DNA of 64,000 nucleotides from JANNSX01 sp041397825. Lineage in GTDB: Bacteria > Pseudomonadota > Alphaproteobacteria > Rhizobiales > Hyphomicrobiaceae. The translations under genes and the position numbers were made by a program. Below are positions 1 to 8,580 of the stretch, piece by piece. Below the pieces are notes generated by a model, which made no database searches, was not told the origin of the DNA, and worked only from the letters and a program-made list of their open reading frames with translations. Where the stretch lies: positions 620,001 through 684,000 of the forward strand of contig JAWKVX010000002.1 in assembly GCA_041397825.1 (NCBI GenBank), given 5' to 3'. Within the stretch, counting starts at the first letter, position 1. Each line of letters begins with the position of its first letter.

Positions 1-650
1 CCGTCGCCGGACTGGGCCTGGACCTCGATCACCTTCTCATCCTTGAAGGCGAGATAAGCCAGGCGCTCCGGCGGCCAAGAGACGCCGGCCTGGGCGAACT
101 TCTCCTCGATGCGGGCGACCGCGCCGGGGCCGATCTCGGCGATCCGCTCGACCAGCGTGTAGGTCGTGCGCCGCGTTGGCGCGGCCGACCTGGCGGGCTT
201 GCGGACCGGCAGTCGCGGAACGCTCGCCTCAGTCATCTCGCTCGAGGTCAGTGTGCCGCCCTCGCCGGTCTCGACCCAGGCCGTGTCGATCTCTGGCTCG
301 GCCGCGGACGCCTCGGTCTCGGCGGCGCCGACGTCGAAGCCTGAGCCGTCGTCGATCTCCGGGCCGTTGTCGTACCCCCCTGGCTCATCTTCGAGACTGG
401 CGAGTTCGACGGGCGAGGCAGTGTCCGGTTGCGCCGTCGGTTCGGTCATCAGATCCGATGACGCGGAACGGGACTCGTCCTTTGGAGCACGATCGAGCAC
501 CTCGGCGATCGGATCGAAGGTCTCACCCGTGCTCGCCGGCTGGATCACCGCCATGCGCACCGTGCGCGCCGGCTCACCCGATGGCCAGAACGCCACGGCG
601 GCGAAAGCCATGCAGCCGGTCATTGCGGAGGCGAGCGCCAGTCTCAGCAT
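1..650 (-). CDS. YafK/DpaA-like L,D-transpeptidase-fold protein, N-terminal part
   Basis: The gene runs off the left edge, so its catalytic end is missing. Reading leftward from the ATG at 650 it gives a short hydrophobic N-terminal segment (signal peptide or anchor, residues about 3-22), then an acidic, Pro/Ser/Thr-rich linker of about 130 residues. It then enters the segment ERIAEIGPGAVARIEEKF, followed by WPPERLAYLAFKDEKVIEVQ. That last part is clearly paralogous to residues about 50-95 of the protein at 1148-1897 (ERIAEIGPRATTRLEEKF and WPPKRVALLAFKDERVVELQ), which continues into a YkuD/YafK catalytic domain. The long linker is absent from the paralog. Activity is inferred from this paralogy only, because the His/Cys motif lies outside the window. 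It lies 15 bp downstream of the PAAR-like gene. Confidence 0.7.
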   Translation of the reverse strand, partial: MLRLALASAMTGCMAFAAVAFWPSGEPARTVRMAVIQPASTGETFDPIAEVLDRAPKDESRSASSDLMTEPTAQPDTASPVELASLEDEPGGYDNGPEIDDGSGFDVGAAETEASAAEPEIDTAWVETGEGGTLTSSEMTEASVPRLPVRKPARSAAPTRRTTYTLVERIAEIGPGAVARIEEKFAQAGVSWPPERLAYLAFKDEKVIEVQAQSGD

Positions 651-665
651 TCCCGGTCGATCCAA

Positions 666-1013
666 CTATTGGTCCGTGCAGCCCGTCGCCACGTCACCTG
701 TGCTGGCCGCGGGCTTGCCATTGATGAATACGTTCGAGGAGCCACCGATGACAATGCCCCCGCAATTGGTGGCACCGCCTTGCACGGCGGCCGGTTTGCC
801 GTTGATGAAGACATCTGGCGAGCCCTCGACGACGACGTTGCCGGTGCTGGTCGTATCGCCGACCCGGGCTGCCGATTGTCCACCGATGCTGACATCCCCG
901 CTGCCCTCGACGATTACGCCGGGCGATGCAGTCTCCGGCTGCGGCAGGTCCTCCGCGCGCGCCGGCAGCACCCCGAGCCAGAGGATTGCAGCCCAGCAGA
1001 TCTTCGTCCGCAT
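666..1013 (-). CDS. exported small PAAR-repeat protein
   Basis: This 115-residue protein has a Sec-type signal peptide (MRTKICWAAILWLGVLPARA, cleavage near residue 20). The mature part is almost wholly three tandem copies of a PAAR-type repeat: a Gly-rich strand, a turn of the form GSxDVxING, a K/Q-x-A-A motif (GQSAARVGD, GKPAAVQGG, GKPAASTGD) and a Cys/Gly-rich turn. PAAR proteins normally form the metal-binding conical tip of the type VI secretion spike and lack signal peptides, so export to the periplasm makes a classical tip role doubtful. Two Cys residues (in TNCGG and TGCTDQ) lie in the second and third repeats. It sits between two YafK-like genes on the same strand. Repeat assignment is confident; function is unknown. 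Confidence 0.75.
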   Translation of the reverse strand: MRTKICWAAILWLGVLPARAEDLPQPETASPGVIVEGSGDVSIGGQSAARVGDTTSTGNVVVEGSPDVFINGKPAAVQGGATNCGGIVIGGSSNVFINGKPAASTGDVATGCTDQ

Positions 1014-1147
1014 CTCGCCACCCTTCTCGACTCAAAATCTTAGGTGATTCTCACGCCCGAGTCGGTCGGAACTGTGGCGAATTCCGTAATACGTGTTTGT
1101 TTTCAAAGGTATTCCCGGATTGTGCAGGACAATCGGCCGCAGCTTTG

Positions 1148-1897
1148 TCAGGGGTAGTCGGCGAGTGCCTGCGCGATATCTGCGTAGAGGGCCGGCACCC
1201 AGGCCGGTGCGTCACCCGCAATCGCGGCTTTGCCGCCGCCTTGCTTCCGGAAGTCGCTCGGGGCAATGACGACGCTGACATTCGCGAGCCCGACCCTGTG
1301 AGCGAGCACGAACAGCTCCTCCGAGGCTGGGTCGCCCATCGCCAGGCAGCCGATCGACGCCGCGCGGCCATGGATCATGATGTCGCCGCCGAGATCGCTG
1401 CGGCCATCGCGCTGACCCATCCGGCGGTCGAAGGCGTTGGGATAATCGAGACGCAGCGACACATGGTAGAGGCTGTTCGGATTGAGGAAGGTCACGCGAT
1501 AAAGCCCTTCGGGCACCTGCCGGTCGCCTTCGCGGAGCTTCGGGCCGGCAACGCCGCTCTGGGCTTCGACCCGATAGCGGTGCACGGCTTTCCAGCGGCC
1601 GTCCCTGGCTTCGGCCTGCAACTCGACCACGCGCTCGTCCTTGAAGGCGAGGAGCGCCACCCGCTTCGGCGGCCAGGCGACGGCGGCGGCGCGAAACTTT
1701 TCCTCGAGCCGGGTCGTAGCTCGGGGGCCGATCTCGGCGATACGCTCGTCGAGGGTCGCGTTCGGCCGGAGCGTCGCCTCGACCCGCGTCCTGATCGCGT
1801 CGACCGCACCCTGGTCGTAACCCGTCTCGCGGAGCAGCAGCATTGCTGCGACGAAGGCCACCGCGAGCAGGAGGGCGATGCGCAGCAGTCGTCGCAT
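1148..1897 (-). CDS. YafK/DpaA-like L,D-transpeptidase family protein
   Basis: A 249-residue protein with an N-terminal membrane segment (residues about 4-22) and a YkuD-fold domain. The catalytic signature is IMIHGRAASIGCLAMGD, with the His of IHG and the Cys of SIGC in the order seen in L,D-transpeptidases. The form SIGC-x-AM is closest to the YafK/DpaA (LdtF) branch, which in E. coli acts on the bond between Braun lipoprotein and peptidoglycan. The earlier motif REGDRQVPEGLYRV is the usual TP-x-G-x-Y-type strand. Predicted site of action is the periplasm. It starts 7 bp after the acuI stop and is followed by the PAAR-like gene and the paralog at the window edge. Whether it hydrolyses or forms cross-links cannot be told from sequence. 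Confidence 0.82.
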   Translation of the reverse strand: MRRLLRIALLLAVAFVAAMLLLRETGYDQGAVDAIRTRVEATLRPNATLDERIAEIGPRATTRLEEKFRAAAVAWPPKRVALLAFKDERVVELQAEARDGRWKAVHRYRVEAQSGVAGPKLREGDRQVPEGLYRVTFLNPNSLYHVSLRLDYPNAFDRRMGQRDGRSDLGGDIMIHGRAASIGCLAMGDPASEELFVLAHRVGLANVSVVIAPSDFRKQGGGKAAIAGDAPAWVPALYADIAQALADYP

Positions 1898-1904
1898 GGC
1901 GCGC

Positions 1905-2897
1905 CTAGACCTTGAGGTCGACGACCACCCGGCCCTTGACCTGACCCTTCAAGATCGCTTTGCCGAGCTTGGGCAGATCGGCGAGCGTGGCGGGCTCGAT
2001 CATGCTCCGGAGCTTGTCGAGCGGCAGGTCGCGGGCGATACGGCTCCAGGCCTCGACGCGATCGGCGTAAGGCCGCATGACGCTGTCGATGCCGAGCAGG
2101 TTCACGCCCCTGAGCAGGAAGGGGACCACGGAGGCGGGCAGATTGGCACCGCCCGCCAAACCGACGGCGGCCACCGAGGCACCATACTTCATTTGACCGA
2201 GCACGCGCGCGAGCATGGCGCCGCCGACGGCATCGACGCAGCCGGCCCAGGTCTCGCTCTCGAGCGGGCGTTTCGAGACCTCGGCAAGCTCGGCGCGCGC
2301 TACGATGCGGCTGGCGCCGAGGCTCTTCAGGTAGTCCTCGGTCTCGGGTCGGCCGGTAACGGCGGCGACCTCGTGCCCGAGCTTGGCCAGGATGGCGACC
2401 GCGACGGAGCCGACGCCGCCGGCCGCGCCCGTCACCAGCACTGGTCCGTTGCCGGGCTTGAGGCCATGCGCCTCGAGCGCCATCACCGCCAGCATCGAGG
2501 TGAAGCCCGCCGTGCCGACCGCCATAGCGTCGCGTGGGCTGAGGCCCTTGGGCAGAGGGACGAGCCAATCAGCCTTGACCGAGGCCTTCTCGGCATAGCC
2601 GCCCCACCAGGCCTCGCCCACCCGCCAACCGGTCAGCACGACCTTGTCTCCGGCCTTGTAGCGCTGATCGCTCGAGGCGGTCACCGTGCCGGCGAAGTCG
2701 ATGCCCGGCACATGCGGGAACGTCCGGACGAGACCGCCCATGCCGGTGATGCAGAGGCCGTCCTTATAGTTGAGCGTCGAATGCTCGACGGCGACGGTCA
2801 CATCGCCAGCCGGCAGGCGGCTGTCGTCCAGCGTTTCGATGGCCTGGGAGATGGTGCCGTCCTCGGCTTTCGAGACGACGAGGGCTTTGAAGGACAT
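1905..2897 (-). CDS. acuI: acrylyl-CoA reductase-type MDR oxidoreductase (AcuI/YhdH)
   Basis: A 330-residue medium-chain dehydrogenase of the AcuI/YhdH quinone-oxidoreductase branch, which reduces acrylyl-CoA to propionyl-CoA with NADPH. Supporting sequence: the N-terminal GroES-like part with YKDGLCITG and PHVPGIDFAG, the nucleotide-binding glycine motif TGAAGGVGS near residue 155, and the C-terminal DLPKLGKAILKGQVKGRVVVD end usual in this family. Length equals the family norm. There are no zinc-ligand cysteines, as expected for AcuI. A weak Shine-Dalgarno precedes the ATG at 2897. It may share a transcript with the YafK-like genes downstream, 7 bp away. In marine alphaproteobacteria AcuI links to DMSP and acrylate detoxification; no DMSP gene is visible here. 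Confidence 0.88.
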   Translation of the reverse strand: MSFKALVVSKAEDGTISQAIETLDDSRLPAGDVTVAVEHSTLNYKDGLCITGMGGLVRTFPHVPGIDFAGTVTASSDQRYKAGDKVVLTGWRVGEAWWGGYAEKASVKADWLVPLPKGLSPRDAMAVGTAGFTSMLAVMALEAHGLKPGNGPVLVTGAAGGVGSVAVAILAKLGHEVAAVTGRPETEDYLKSLGASRIVARAELAEVSKRPLESETWAGCVDAVGGAMLARVLGQMKYGASVAAVGLAGGANLPASVVPFLLRGVNLLGIDSVMRPYADRVEAWSRIARDLPLDKLRSMIEPATLADLPKLGKAILKGQVKGRVVVDLKV

Positions 2898-3032
2898 AGA
2901 GCCTCACTGACGGTTGTGCGATTGGATTGCCCTTGAGGTAGCCGGTCGAAGGGATTGCGGCAAGTCGGTCGGGTGGCGGGATGGATGGGGCGCCTGGCGC
3001 GGAGCGATCGGAACGACGGCCATCGAGCGGTC

Positions 3033-5852
3033 TCACTCGGCCGCTTGACGGCCGGTTGACCGCCGGCCTACCAGGAAAGCCTGCGAGAATATTCTTAGGC
3101 CGAGCTCGGGGCGGTAGCCGTGGATCTCCGAGACGTCGAGCGCCCGCATGAAGGCAAGAATCTCGGAGCTGATGACCTGGCCCGGGACAAGAATCGGAAA
3201 GCCTGGCGGATAGGGGATGATGAACGATGCGGAGACGATCTCCTTGCCGTCCGCGACCGCCTTGTCGAATGAGGAATCTCCGATTGCGAGGTAGTCGCAG
3301 TTGTCCTCGTCATAGGCTTCGAAGAAGGCGCTTCGGATATCTCCCTCAGGTGAATCGCTGCCGGCGCTGAACGCGTCGTGGAACCGGCTGAAGTCGGGCA
3401 GCGGCGGCACGTCCTCGGTCAGCGAGCGCACGCGCCTCTCGAAGGCCAGACGCTCCATCCGGCTCGCGTCGTCGAGACGCTCGTCGAGCTGCCTCGCGAT
3501 CTCGACCAGAACCTCGATGAGATAGGCGACCGACGACCGTGTCGTGCCGATGTTGGTCATGAAGAGAACCGTGTTGCGGGAGGTCTTGTTGATCTGGATC
3601 CCGTACCGGTCCATCAGTACCTTGGTCTTGAATGTGTCACCGTTCCAGCCGGTGCCACCCACCGCCAGAGTGACGCGCGTCGCATCGAGCACGAACTCGT
3701 CCCGGGCCCAGCATTCCCAGATGTCCGTCCAGCCCTGCTCCGAGTCGTAGTAGCTGGTGACGCCGCTTTCGCGGAACTCTTCTGGAATCATGTCGCCGGT
3801 GGTCAGCACCTTGAAGTACTTCCGCAGCAGCGGATGCGTTGCGATGGCGCGGCGCATGCCCATTGCCGCCTCGACCTGGCGCTGCACGAACTCGAAGCCC
3901 TCCAGCTCGACCTGACGGCGACCAACATCGAGCGAGGCGATGATCTGATAGTTCGGCGACGTCGAGGTGTGGGTCATGTAGGCCTCGTGGAAAGCCTGCT
4001 CGACCTCGCCTTTGAAGTCCTGGTCGTTGACGTGGATCATCGAGCCCTGGCGCAGTGCCGTCAGCGTCTTGTGCGTCGACTGAGTGGCGTAGACGCGGAT
4101 GCGCGCGTCCGGCGGGGCCACGAGCCGGCTCTTGACGAGCGTCTCGCTGCTCGCATCGGCGATCAATTTTTCCTGCGCCTCGTAGGCTTTTCGCTGCGCA
4201 TTGGTGCGGAGCCGATCACGTAGCGCATTGGCGGCGTTCATCGCCGTCCGCTGTCGGTAGGTCGGGCCGAACCGAGCGAATGCAAACCATGCCTCGTCCC
4301 ACAGGAACACAAGATCCGGCTTGATCGCCAGGCACTCCTCCATCACGCGCTCGACATTGTAGACGACGCCGTCGAACGTGCAGTTGGTGAGCAGCAACAT
4401 CCGCACGCGGTCGAGCCTGCCGACGTCCCGCAACTCGATCAGCCGGCGCTTGATCTCCATGATCGGCACAGCCCCGTACATGGAGTAGGCATTGAGCGGG
4501 TAGCTCTCCAGGTAGATGACCTGGGCACCGGCGAGCACGAGGCCATAGTGATGGGACTTGTGGCACGCACGGTCGACGAGGACGATGTCTCCGGGCCTCA
4601 CGAGCGCTTGCACCACGATCTTGTTGCAGGTCGATGTCCCGTTCGTCGCGAAGAAGGTCTGCTTGGCGCCGAAGGCGCGCGCGGCAAGCTCCTGCGCCTC
4701 CTTGATCGGACCTTGGGGTTCCAGCAGGGAATCGAGTCCGCCGGATGTCGCCGACGTCTCCGCCAGGAAGATGTTGGGACCGTAGAAGGCGCCCATGTCC
4801 TGGATCCAGTGCGATCGGCTGATCGACTTGCCACGGCTGATCGGCATGGCGTGGAAGACACCTGTCGGCTGGCGCGAGTACTCCTTCAGCGCCGTGAAGA
4901 ACGGCGTCTTGAACCGGGCCGCCACGCCACGAAGAATGTTGAGGTGAAGCTCGAGAAAGTCCTCCTGATTGTAGAAGACCCGCCGGCAGCGCCCCAGATC
5001 GAGCCCGGCGATCTCCTCGACCGATTGATCGGTGATCAGATAGACATCGAGCTCCGGGCGAACTTTGGCGACCAGCCGGCAGAGCTCGGGGCCGTACTCC
5101 TGCGGTTCCAGGTCGTCGATGCTCTCGTCGCCGATGCGGTTGAGATACCGCGTGAGGATCGACAGCCGGTTCCGCGACTTCAAGGCGAGGCCTGGCCTTA
5201 TGACGACGGCCTGGATGTTGTGGTTGAAGAGAATGGCGATGAGCGCATCCTCCAGGCTCGGCGTGATCACGGCCTCGTAGACGAAGGGATCCTCTTCGCG
5301 GCGTAGCCGGGCGAGGTTCTGGCGCTGGAATCGCTCCTGCTGCTCGCTCACCTCGTCGACGATGAGCACCTCGAAATAGGGCTTCTGCAGAGAGCGGGCC
5401 TCGACGGACAGGTGCCCTTCGTCGTCGCCCTCCTCGCTCTCCACATCGTCTTTGCCGAGCGGAACGATCCGGCGCCGGTAGGCCCCGGTTGTCAGAGCGC
5501 GCACGATGCGCCGTGTCGTGAAGGCGAGCTGCTCGAACTGCTCTGTCGCCAGGAGGCGTCTCAGATGCGCGAACGCGGCATGCCCGGGAAAGGCCCAATA
5601 GATCTCGATGGGCGCCAGAGCCTGGATCAGCTCGCCGGCTGCTGCACTGCGCTTGGCGACATCCCGCTTCGATTGCGACGGCTTGACCAACAGGTCGCAA
5701 ACCGAGCGAAGAGCGCTCCACCGGTCCTGCCTGAGCTGAGACGCGCTGTAGTAGTCGCTGAGCGATACATCATGTGGTGGTGCATCTGTCACGAGATCCT
5801 CCAATCGCTGGAGTGCATGCCGATTCTTTCGGCTCGGATCGGCGCCACTCAT
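3033..5852 (-). CDS. Orn/Lys/Arg decarboxylase family protein, long form
   Basis: A 939-residue PLP-dependent fold-type-I decarboxylase. The Schiff-base lysine is K595 in QSTHKTLTALRQGSMIHV, and D519 of LWDEAWFAFARFGP is the PLP-ring contact typical of AdiA/LdcI/SpeF. Upstream NGTSTCNKIVVQALV (about 404-418) is the phosphate-binding region. The C-terminal third carries the family's small domain, with YPPGFPILVPGQ near the end. It is about 180-200 residues longer than biodegradative AdiA (about 755). The extra length is an N-terminal region of about 150 residues without a recognised motif, plus a charged insert at about 545-580. The substrate (arginine, lysine or ornithine) cannot be assigned. 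It is transcribed alone, with 83 bp to the upstream prmB stop. Expected role is polyamine synthesis or acid resistance. Confidence 0.85.
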   Translation of the reverse strand: MSGADPSRKNRHALQRLEDLVTDAPPHDVSLSDYYSASQLRQDRWSALRSVCDLLVKPSQSKRDVAKRSAAAGELIQALAPIEIYWAFPGHAAFAHLRRLLATEQFEQLAFTTRRIVRALTTGAYRRRIVPLGKDDVESEEGDDEGHLSVEARSLQKPYFEVLIVDEVSEQQERFQRQNLARLRREEDPFVYEAVITPSLEDALIAILFNHNIQAVVIRPGLALKSRNRLSILTRYLNRIGDESIDDLEPQEYGPELCRLVAKVRPELDVYLITDQSVEEIAGLDLGRCRRVFYNQEDFLELHLNILRGVAARFKTPFFTALKEYSRQPTGVFHAMPISRGKSISRSHWIQDMGAFYGPNIFLAETSATSGGLDSLLEPQGPIKEAQELAARAFGAKQTFFATNGTSTCNKIVVQALVRPGDIVLVDRACHKSHHYGLVLAGAQVIYLESYPLNAYSMYGAVPIMEIKRRLIELRDVGRLDRVRMLLLTNCTFDGVVYNVERVMEECLAIKPDLVFLWDEAWFAFARFGPTYRQRTAMNAANALRDRLRTNAQRKAYEAQEKLIADASSETLVKSRLVAPPDARIRVYATQSTHKTLTALRQGSMIHVNDQDFKGEVEQAFHEAYMTHTSTSPNYQIIASLDVGRRQVELEGFEFVQRQVEAAMGMRRAIATHPLLRKYFKVLTTGDMIPEEFRESGVTSYYDSEQGWTDIWECWARDEFVLDATRVTLAVGGTGWNGDTFKTKVLMDRYGIQINKTSRNTVLFMTNIGTTRSSVAYLIEVLVEIARQLDERLDDASRMERLAFERRVRSLTEDVPPLPDFSRFHDAFSAGSDSPEGDIRSAFFEAYDEDNCDYLAIGDSSFDKAVADGKEIVSASFIIPYPPGFPILVPGQVISSEILAFMRALDVSEIHGYRPELGLRIFSQAFLVGRRSTGRQAAE

Positions 5853-5935
5853 GACATTAGAGCGCCCATAGGGAGGGTTTGCAAAGTGCTGAAACGACCG
5901 GGAGGTCGCGTCCCCGATATGCCCCGTCCCGTCGC

Positions 5936-6874
5936 TCAGGCCGAGCCGCCGCTCCTGTGCGCTCTTTCGGGTCGCTTGCCCTTCGCCAGCGCCGCCGCCT
6001 CGAGATGAAACACCTCGCCCTCGCTGGTCTCGGTGTCGAGCCAGAGGAAGGGGAGACCGGGGTAGGCCATTTCGAGGGTAGGCCGCGCCAAGCCGATCTC
6101 GACGATCAGATGGCCGCCTTTCGTCAGGTGCCGCCCGGCGCCGTCGATGATGCGGCGGACGAGGTCGAGGCCGTCGGTGCCGCCCGCATGCGCGAGCTTC
6201 GGCTCGGCGGCGAACTCCGGCGGGAAGGCAGCGACGGCCGCATCCGTGACGTAGGGTGGATTGGCGAGGATCAGGTCGTAGCGCCGCCGGCCGACGGGGG
6301 CGAAGAGATCGCCCTCGAGAAGATGCACGCGATCCTCGAGCGCATAGTCCGCCACATTGCGGCGCGCGACCTCGACAGCGGCCGGCGACAGCTCCACGGC
6401 GTCGACCTCGGCGCCGGGGAAGACATGTGCGGCAATGATGGCGAGCGGCGCGGCACCCGTACAGAGATCGAGCACGTGTCCGACCTCGGCAGTGGCGGCG
6501 ATGATCGGCTCGAGGCCGTTGAGCATCAGCTCGCCGAGATAGGAGCGCGGCACGATGGCCCGCTCGTCGATCGAGAAGCGGAAATCCTTGATCCAGGCCT
6601 CACCGACGAGATAGGGCGCGGGTTTTCGCGTCGTCACGCGGGCGTCGATCAGCTCGCTGAGCCGAAGACGCTCGTCGCGCGTCAGTCGCGCCTCGAGCCA
6701 GGGCTCCAGCTCGTCGACCGGCAGCTTCAAGGCCGCGAGGATCAAAAAGGCCGCCTCGTCGAGCGCGCGCTCCGTGCCGTGGCCGTAGACGAGCCCGGCC
6801 GCATTGAAACGGGAGATGGCGTAGCGCAACCAGTCGCGGATGGTTCGGAGATCGTCGACGACGGCGGATCGCAT
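5936..6874 (-). CDS. prmB: 50S ribosomal protein L3 glutamine N5-methyltransferase PrmB
   Basis: A 312-residue class I SAM-dependent methyltransferase of the PrmB/HemK type. Visible motifs are the SAM-binding VLDLCTGAAPLAIIAAHVFP and the catalytic NPPY box in ILANPPYVTDAAV. The N-terminal helical domain, with KPAPYLVGEAWIKDFRF and VPRSYLGEL, distinguishes PrmB from PrmC. It modifies a glutamine of L3 in the cytoplasm. The ATG at 6874 was chosen because it follows the upstream GMC oxidoreductase stop (6876-6878) by one base. An in-frame ATG at 6895 would overlap that gene by about 20 bp. It is the last gene of a four-gene minus-strand operon. Confidence 0.9.
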   Translation of the reverse strand: MRSAVVDDLRTIRDWLRYAISRFNAAGLVYGHGTERALDEAAFLILAALKLPVDELEPWLEARLTRDERLRLSELIDARVTTRKPAPYLVGEAWIKDFRFSIDERAIVPRSYLGELMLNGLEPIIAATAEVGHVLDLCTGAAPLAIIAAHVFPGAEVDAVELSPAAVEVARRNVADYALEDRVHLLEGDLFAPVGRRRYDLILANPPYVTDAAVAAFPPEFAAEPKLAHAGGTDGLDLVRRIIDGAGRHLTKGGHLIVEIGLARPTLEMAYPGLPFLWLDTETSEGEVFHLEAAALAKGKRPERAHRSGGSA

Positions 6875-6875
6875 G

Positions 6876-8531
6876 TCATCCGGCCCTCGGCGCAACGTCG
6901 TAGCGCAGCTGGCGGGCCTCGGCGAAGTGCATCAGCATGCGCTCCGTCAGCGCCGTGATGGTCAAGAGGGGGTTGACGCCGAGCGAGCGCGGGACGACAG
7001 AACCGTCCGAGACATAGAGACCGTCGTGAACGGCGGTCGCTGGCGCGCTCGGGTCGCCGTCGAACACGCGTCCCATGTGGTCGGTGACGCCGGAGGTGCG
7101 GTCGCGGCCCAAACCGCAACCGCCGAGCGGATGCGCCGTCGCGGGCTTCCGGCCCATCAGGCTCTCGGACAGTGGGTTCTTCACGTAGCTGGCGCCGCGT
7201 GCGGCTGCGAGCTTCTGCAGGGCGGCATCGACGCGGGAGAACACGGGTTGATCATTGACCTCCGGCCAGGACACCGTCGCTTGACCGTTCTCCAGCACGA
7301 TCTGGCCCATGGCGTCGTCGTGCGAGACGACGAAGAAGGTGTGCGTGCGCGACAGTGGCCCCTCGTAGACGCCCCGGATCAGCGCCTGTGCCGCGCCGAT
7401 GATCTTGCCGCCGGGCACGAACAGTACCGGCAACAGGGGCCCGAGTGCGGACGGCAGAACGCCTTCCTGAACATACATCGAATGCGAAAGCTCGTCGGGA
7501 TCGTCGATCTCGATCTCGGAGGTGACAGCAGCCCCGACCGGATCGAGACCCGGCTTCGCCGGGTGACCGATGCCGATCGCATGCACGCGGTCGCGTGCAT
7601 TGTAGGCGAAGGCAATAATGTCGCCATTGGCGGAAAACCGGTGGCCCAATCGCGGCGAGAGAGCGAGGCCCTGCTCGCGGGATCGCAGCAGCAGCTCGGT
7701 CGAGCCCAGCGTGCCGGCGGCGAGGATGACGATGTCGGCGGTGAGGGGCCGGCTCTGCGCGTCCGGCTTGCCGGTCGGGGCGACATGCACCTGCCAGCGT
7801 CCATGAGACTTCTCGACATGCTGGACGCTCGCGCCTGTGAAGAGCTCGGCACCATGGGCGACGGCATCCGGCAGGTAGCTCATCGCCACCGTGTTCTTCG
7901 CGCCGACATTGCAGCCGCCGCAGCAATCGCCGCAGCGGGTGCAGGCGGGTTGCGCGAGTCCGGCCGGGTTGGTTCCGGCCGTGAACGACACGGCGACGGG
8001 AGCCGCAACCGGTGCACGGCCGAGCACGCTGCCCGCCGCCTGGAGGGCGCGTGACTTGGTTAGGCTGTGCGCGTCCGGATCGCGGGCCGGGCGGATCCAG
8101 GCTTGCGCGCGCGCATAGCCCTCGTCGAGGCTGCCATCGCCGCCGACCTCACCCGGGAACGCAGCATCCGCGAACACCCGCGCGTCCGGCCTGAGCGATA
8201 CGCCCGCGTTGATGAGCGAGCCGCCACCCAGTCCACAGCCGACGAGCACGTGGATGTCGTTGCCGTAGCGGAAATCATAGAGGCCGGGCTTGCCGGCTCT
8301 GCCGAAACGTCCGCCTGAGACCATCAGCTCGCCGCGCACCTCTGGAAATCGCGAGGGAAAGCTCCCCGTCGGATAAGCCTTGCCGCGTTCCAGCACGGCG
8401 ACCTTCAATCCCATCCGGGCGAGCCGCGATGCCGAGACGCCGCCGCCATAGCCGGAGCCGACGACGATCGCGTCATAGTTGTCGCCGAGGGCGTCGAGAG
8501 GTTGGGAGTGCGGGTGGGTCGGAGTGGTCAT
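6876..8531 (-). CDS. GMC-type FAD-dependent oxidoreductase with cysteine cluster
   Basis: A 551-residue flavoprotein. The Rossmann dinucleotide motif YDAIVVGSGYGGGVSASRLA lies near residues 19-38. The C-terminal GMC signature is HPLGGCGLGRD, followed by GLYVSDGSVVPRSLGVNPLL. This layout resembles bacterial cholesterol-oxidase-like GMC enzymes. Midway there is a dense cysteine stretch, CTRCGDCCGGCNVGAKNT, which could hold an Fe-S centre; other members of this branch carry a comparable stretch. No signal peptide is visible, so it is presumably cytoplasmic. The substrate is unknown, most likely a hydrophobic alcohol. It sits between the SpoU methyltransferase (49 bp upstream) and prmB. Confidence 0.8.
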   Translation of the reverse strand: MTTPTHPHSQPLDALGDNYDAIVVGSGYGGGVSASRLARMGLKVAVLERGKAYPTGSFPSRFPEVRGELMVSGGRFGRAGKPGLYDFRYGNDIHVLVGCGLGGGSLINAGVSLRPDARVFADAAFPGEVGGDGSLDEGYARAQAWIRPARDPDAHSLTKSRALQAAGSVLGRAPVAAPVAVSFTAGTNPAGLAQPACTRCGDCCGGCNVGAKNTVAMSYLPDAVAHGAELFTGASVQHVEKSHGRWQVHVAPTGKPDAQSRPLTADIVILAAGTLGSTELLLRSREQGLALSPRLGHRFSANGDIIAFAYNARDRVHAIGIGHPAKPGLDPVGAAVTSEIEIDDPDELSHSMYVQEGVLPSALGPLLPVLFVPGGKIIGAAQALIRGVYEGPLSRTHTFFVVSHDDAMGQIVLENGQATVSWPEVNDQPVFSRVDAALQKLAAARGASYVKNPLSESLMGRKPATAHPLGGCGLGRDRTSGVTDHMGRVFDGDPSAPATAVHDGLYVSDGSVVPRSLGVNPLLTITALTERMLMHFAEARQLRYDVAPRAG

Positions 8532-8580
8532 GGCCGAGCATTCGCACGGGATCGGGCGGCGCTCAAGATGGAGGCGCCGT

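Noticed and set aside
4216..5721. A 501-codon alternative frame inside the decarboxylase gene
   Set aside because: Overlaps in another frame the conserved PLP-binding region; Arg/Ala/Gly-rich without motifs.
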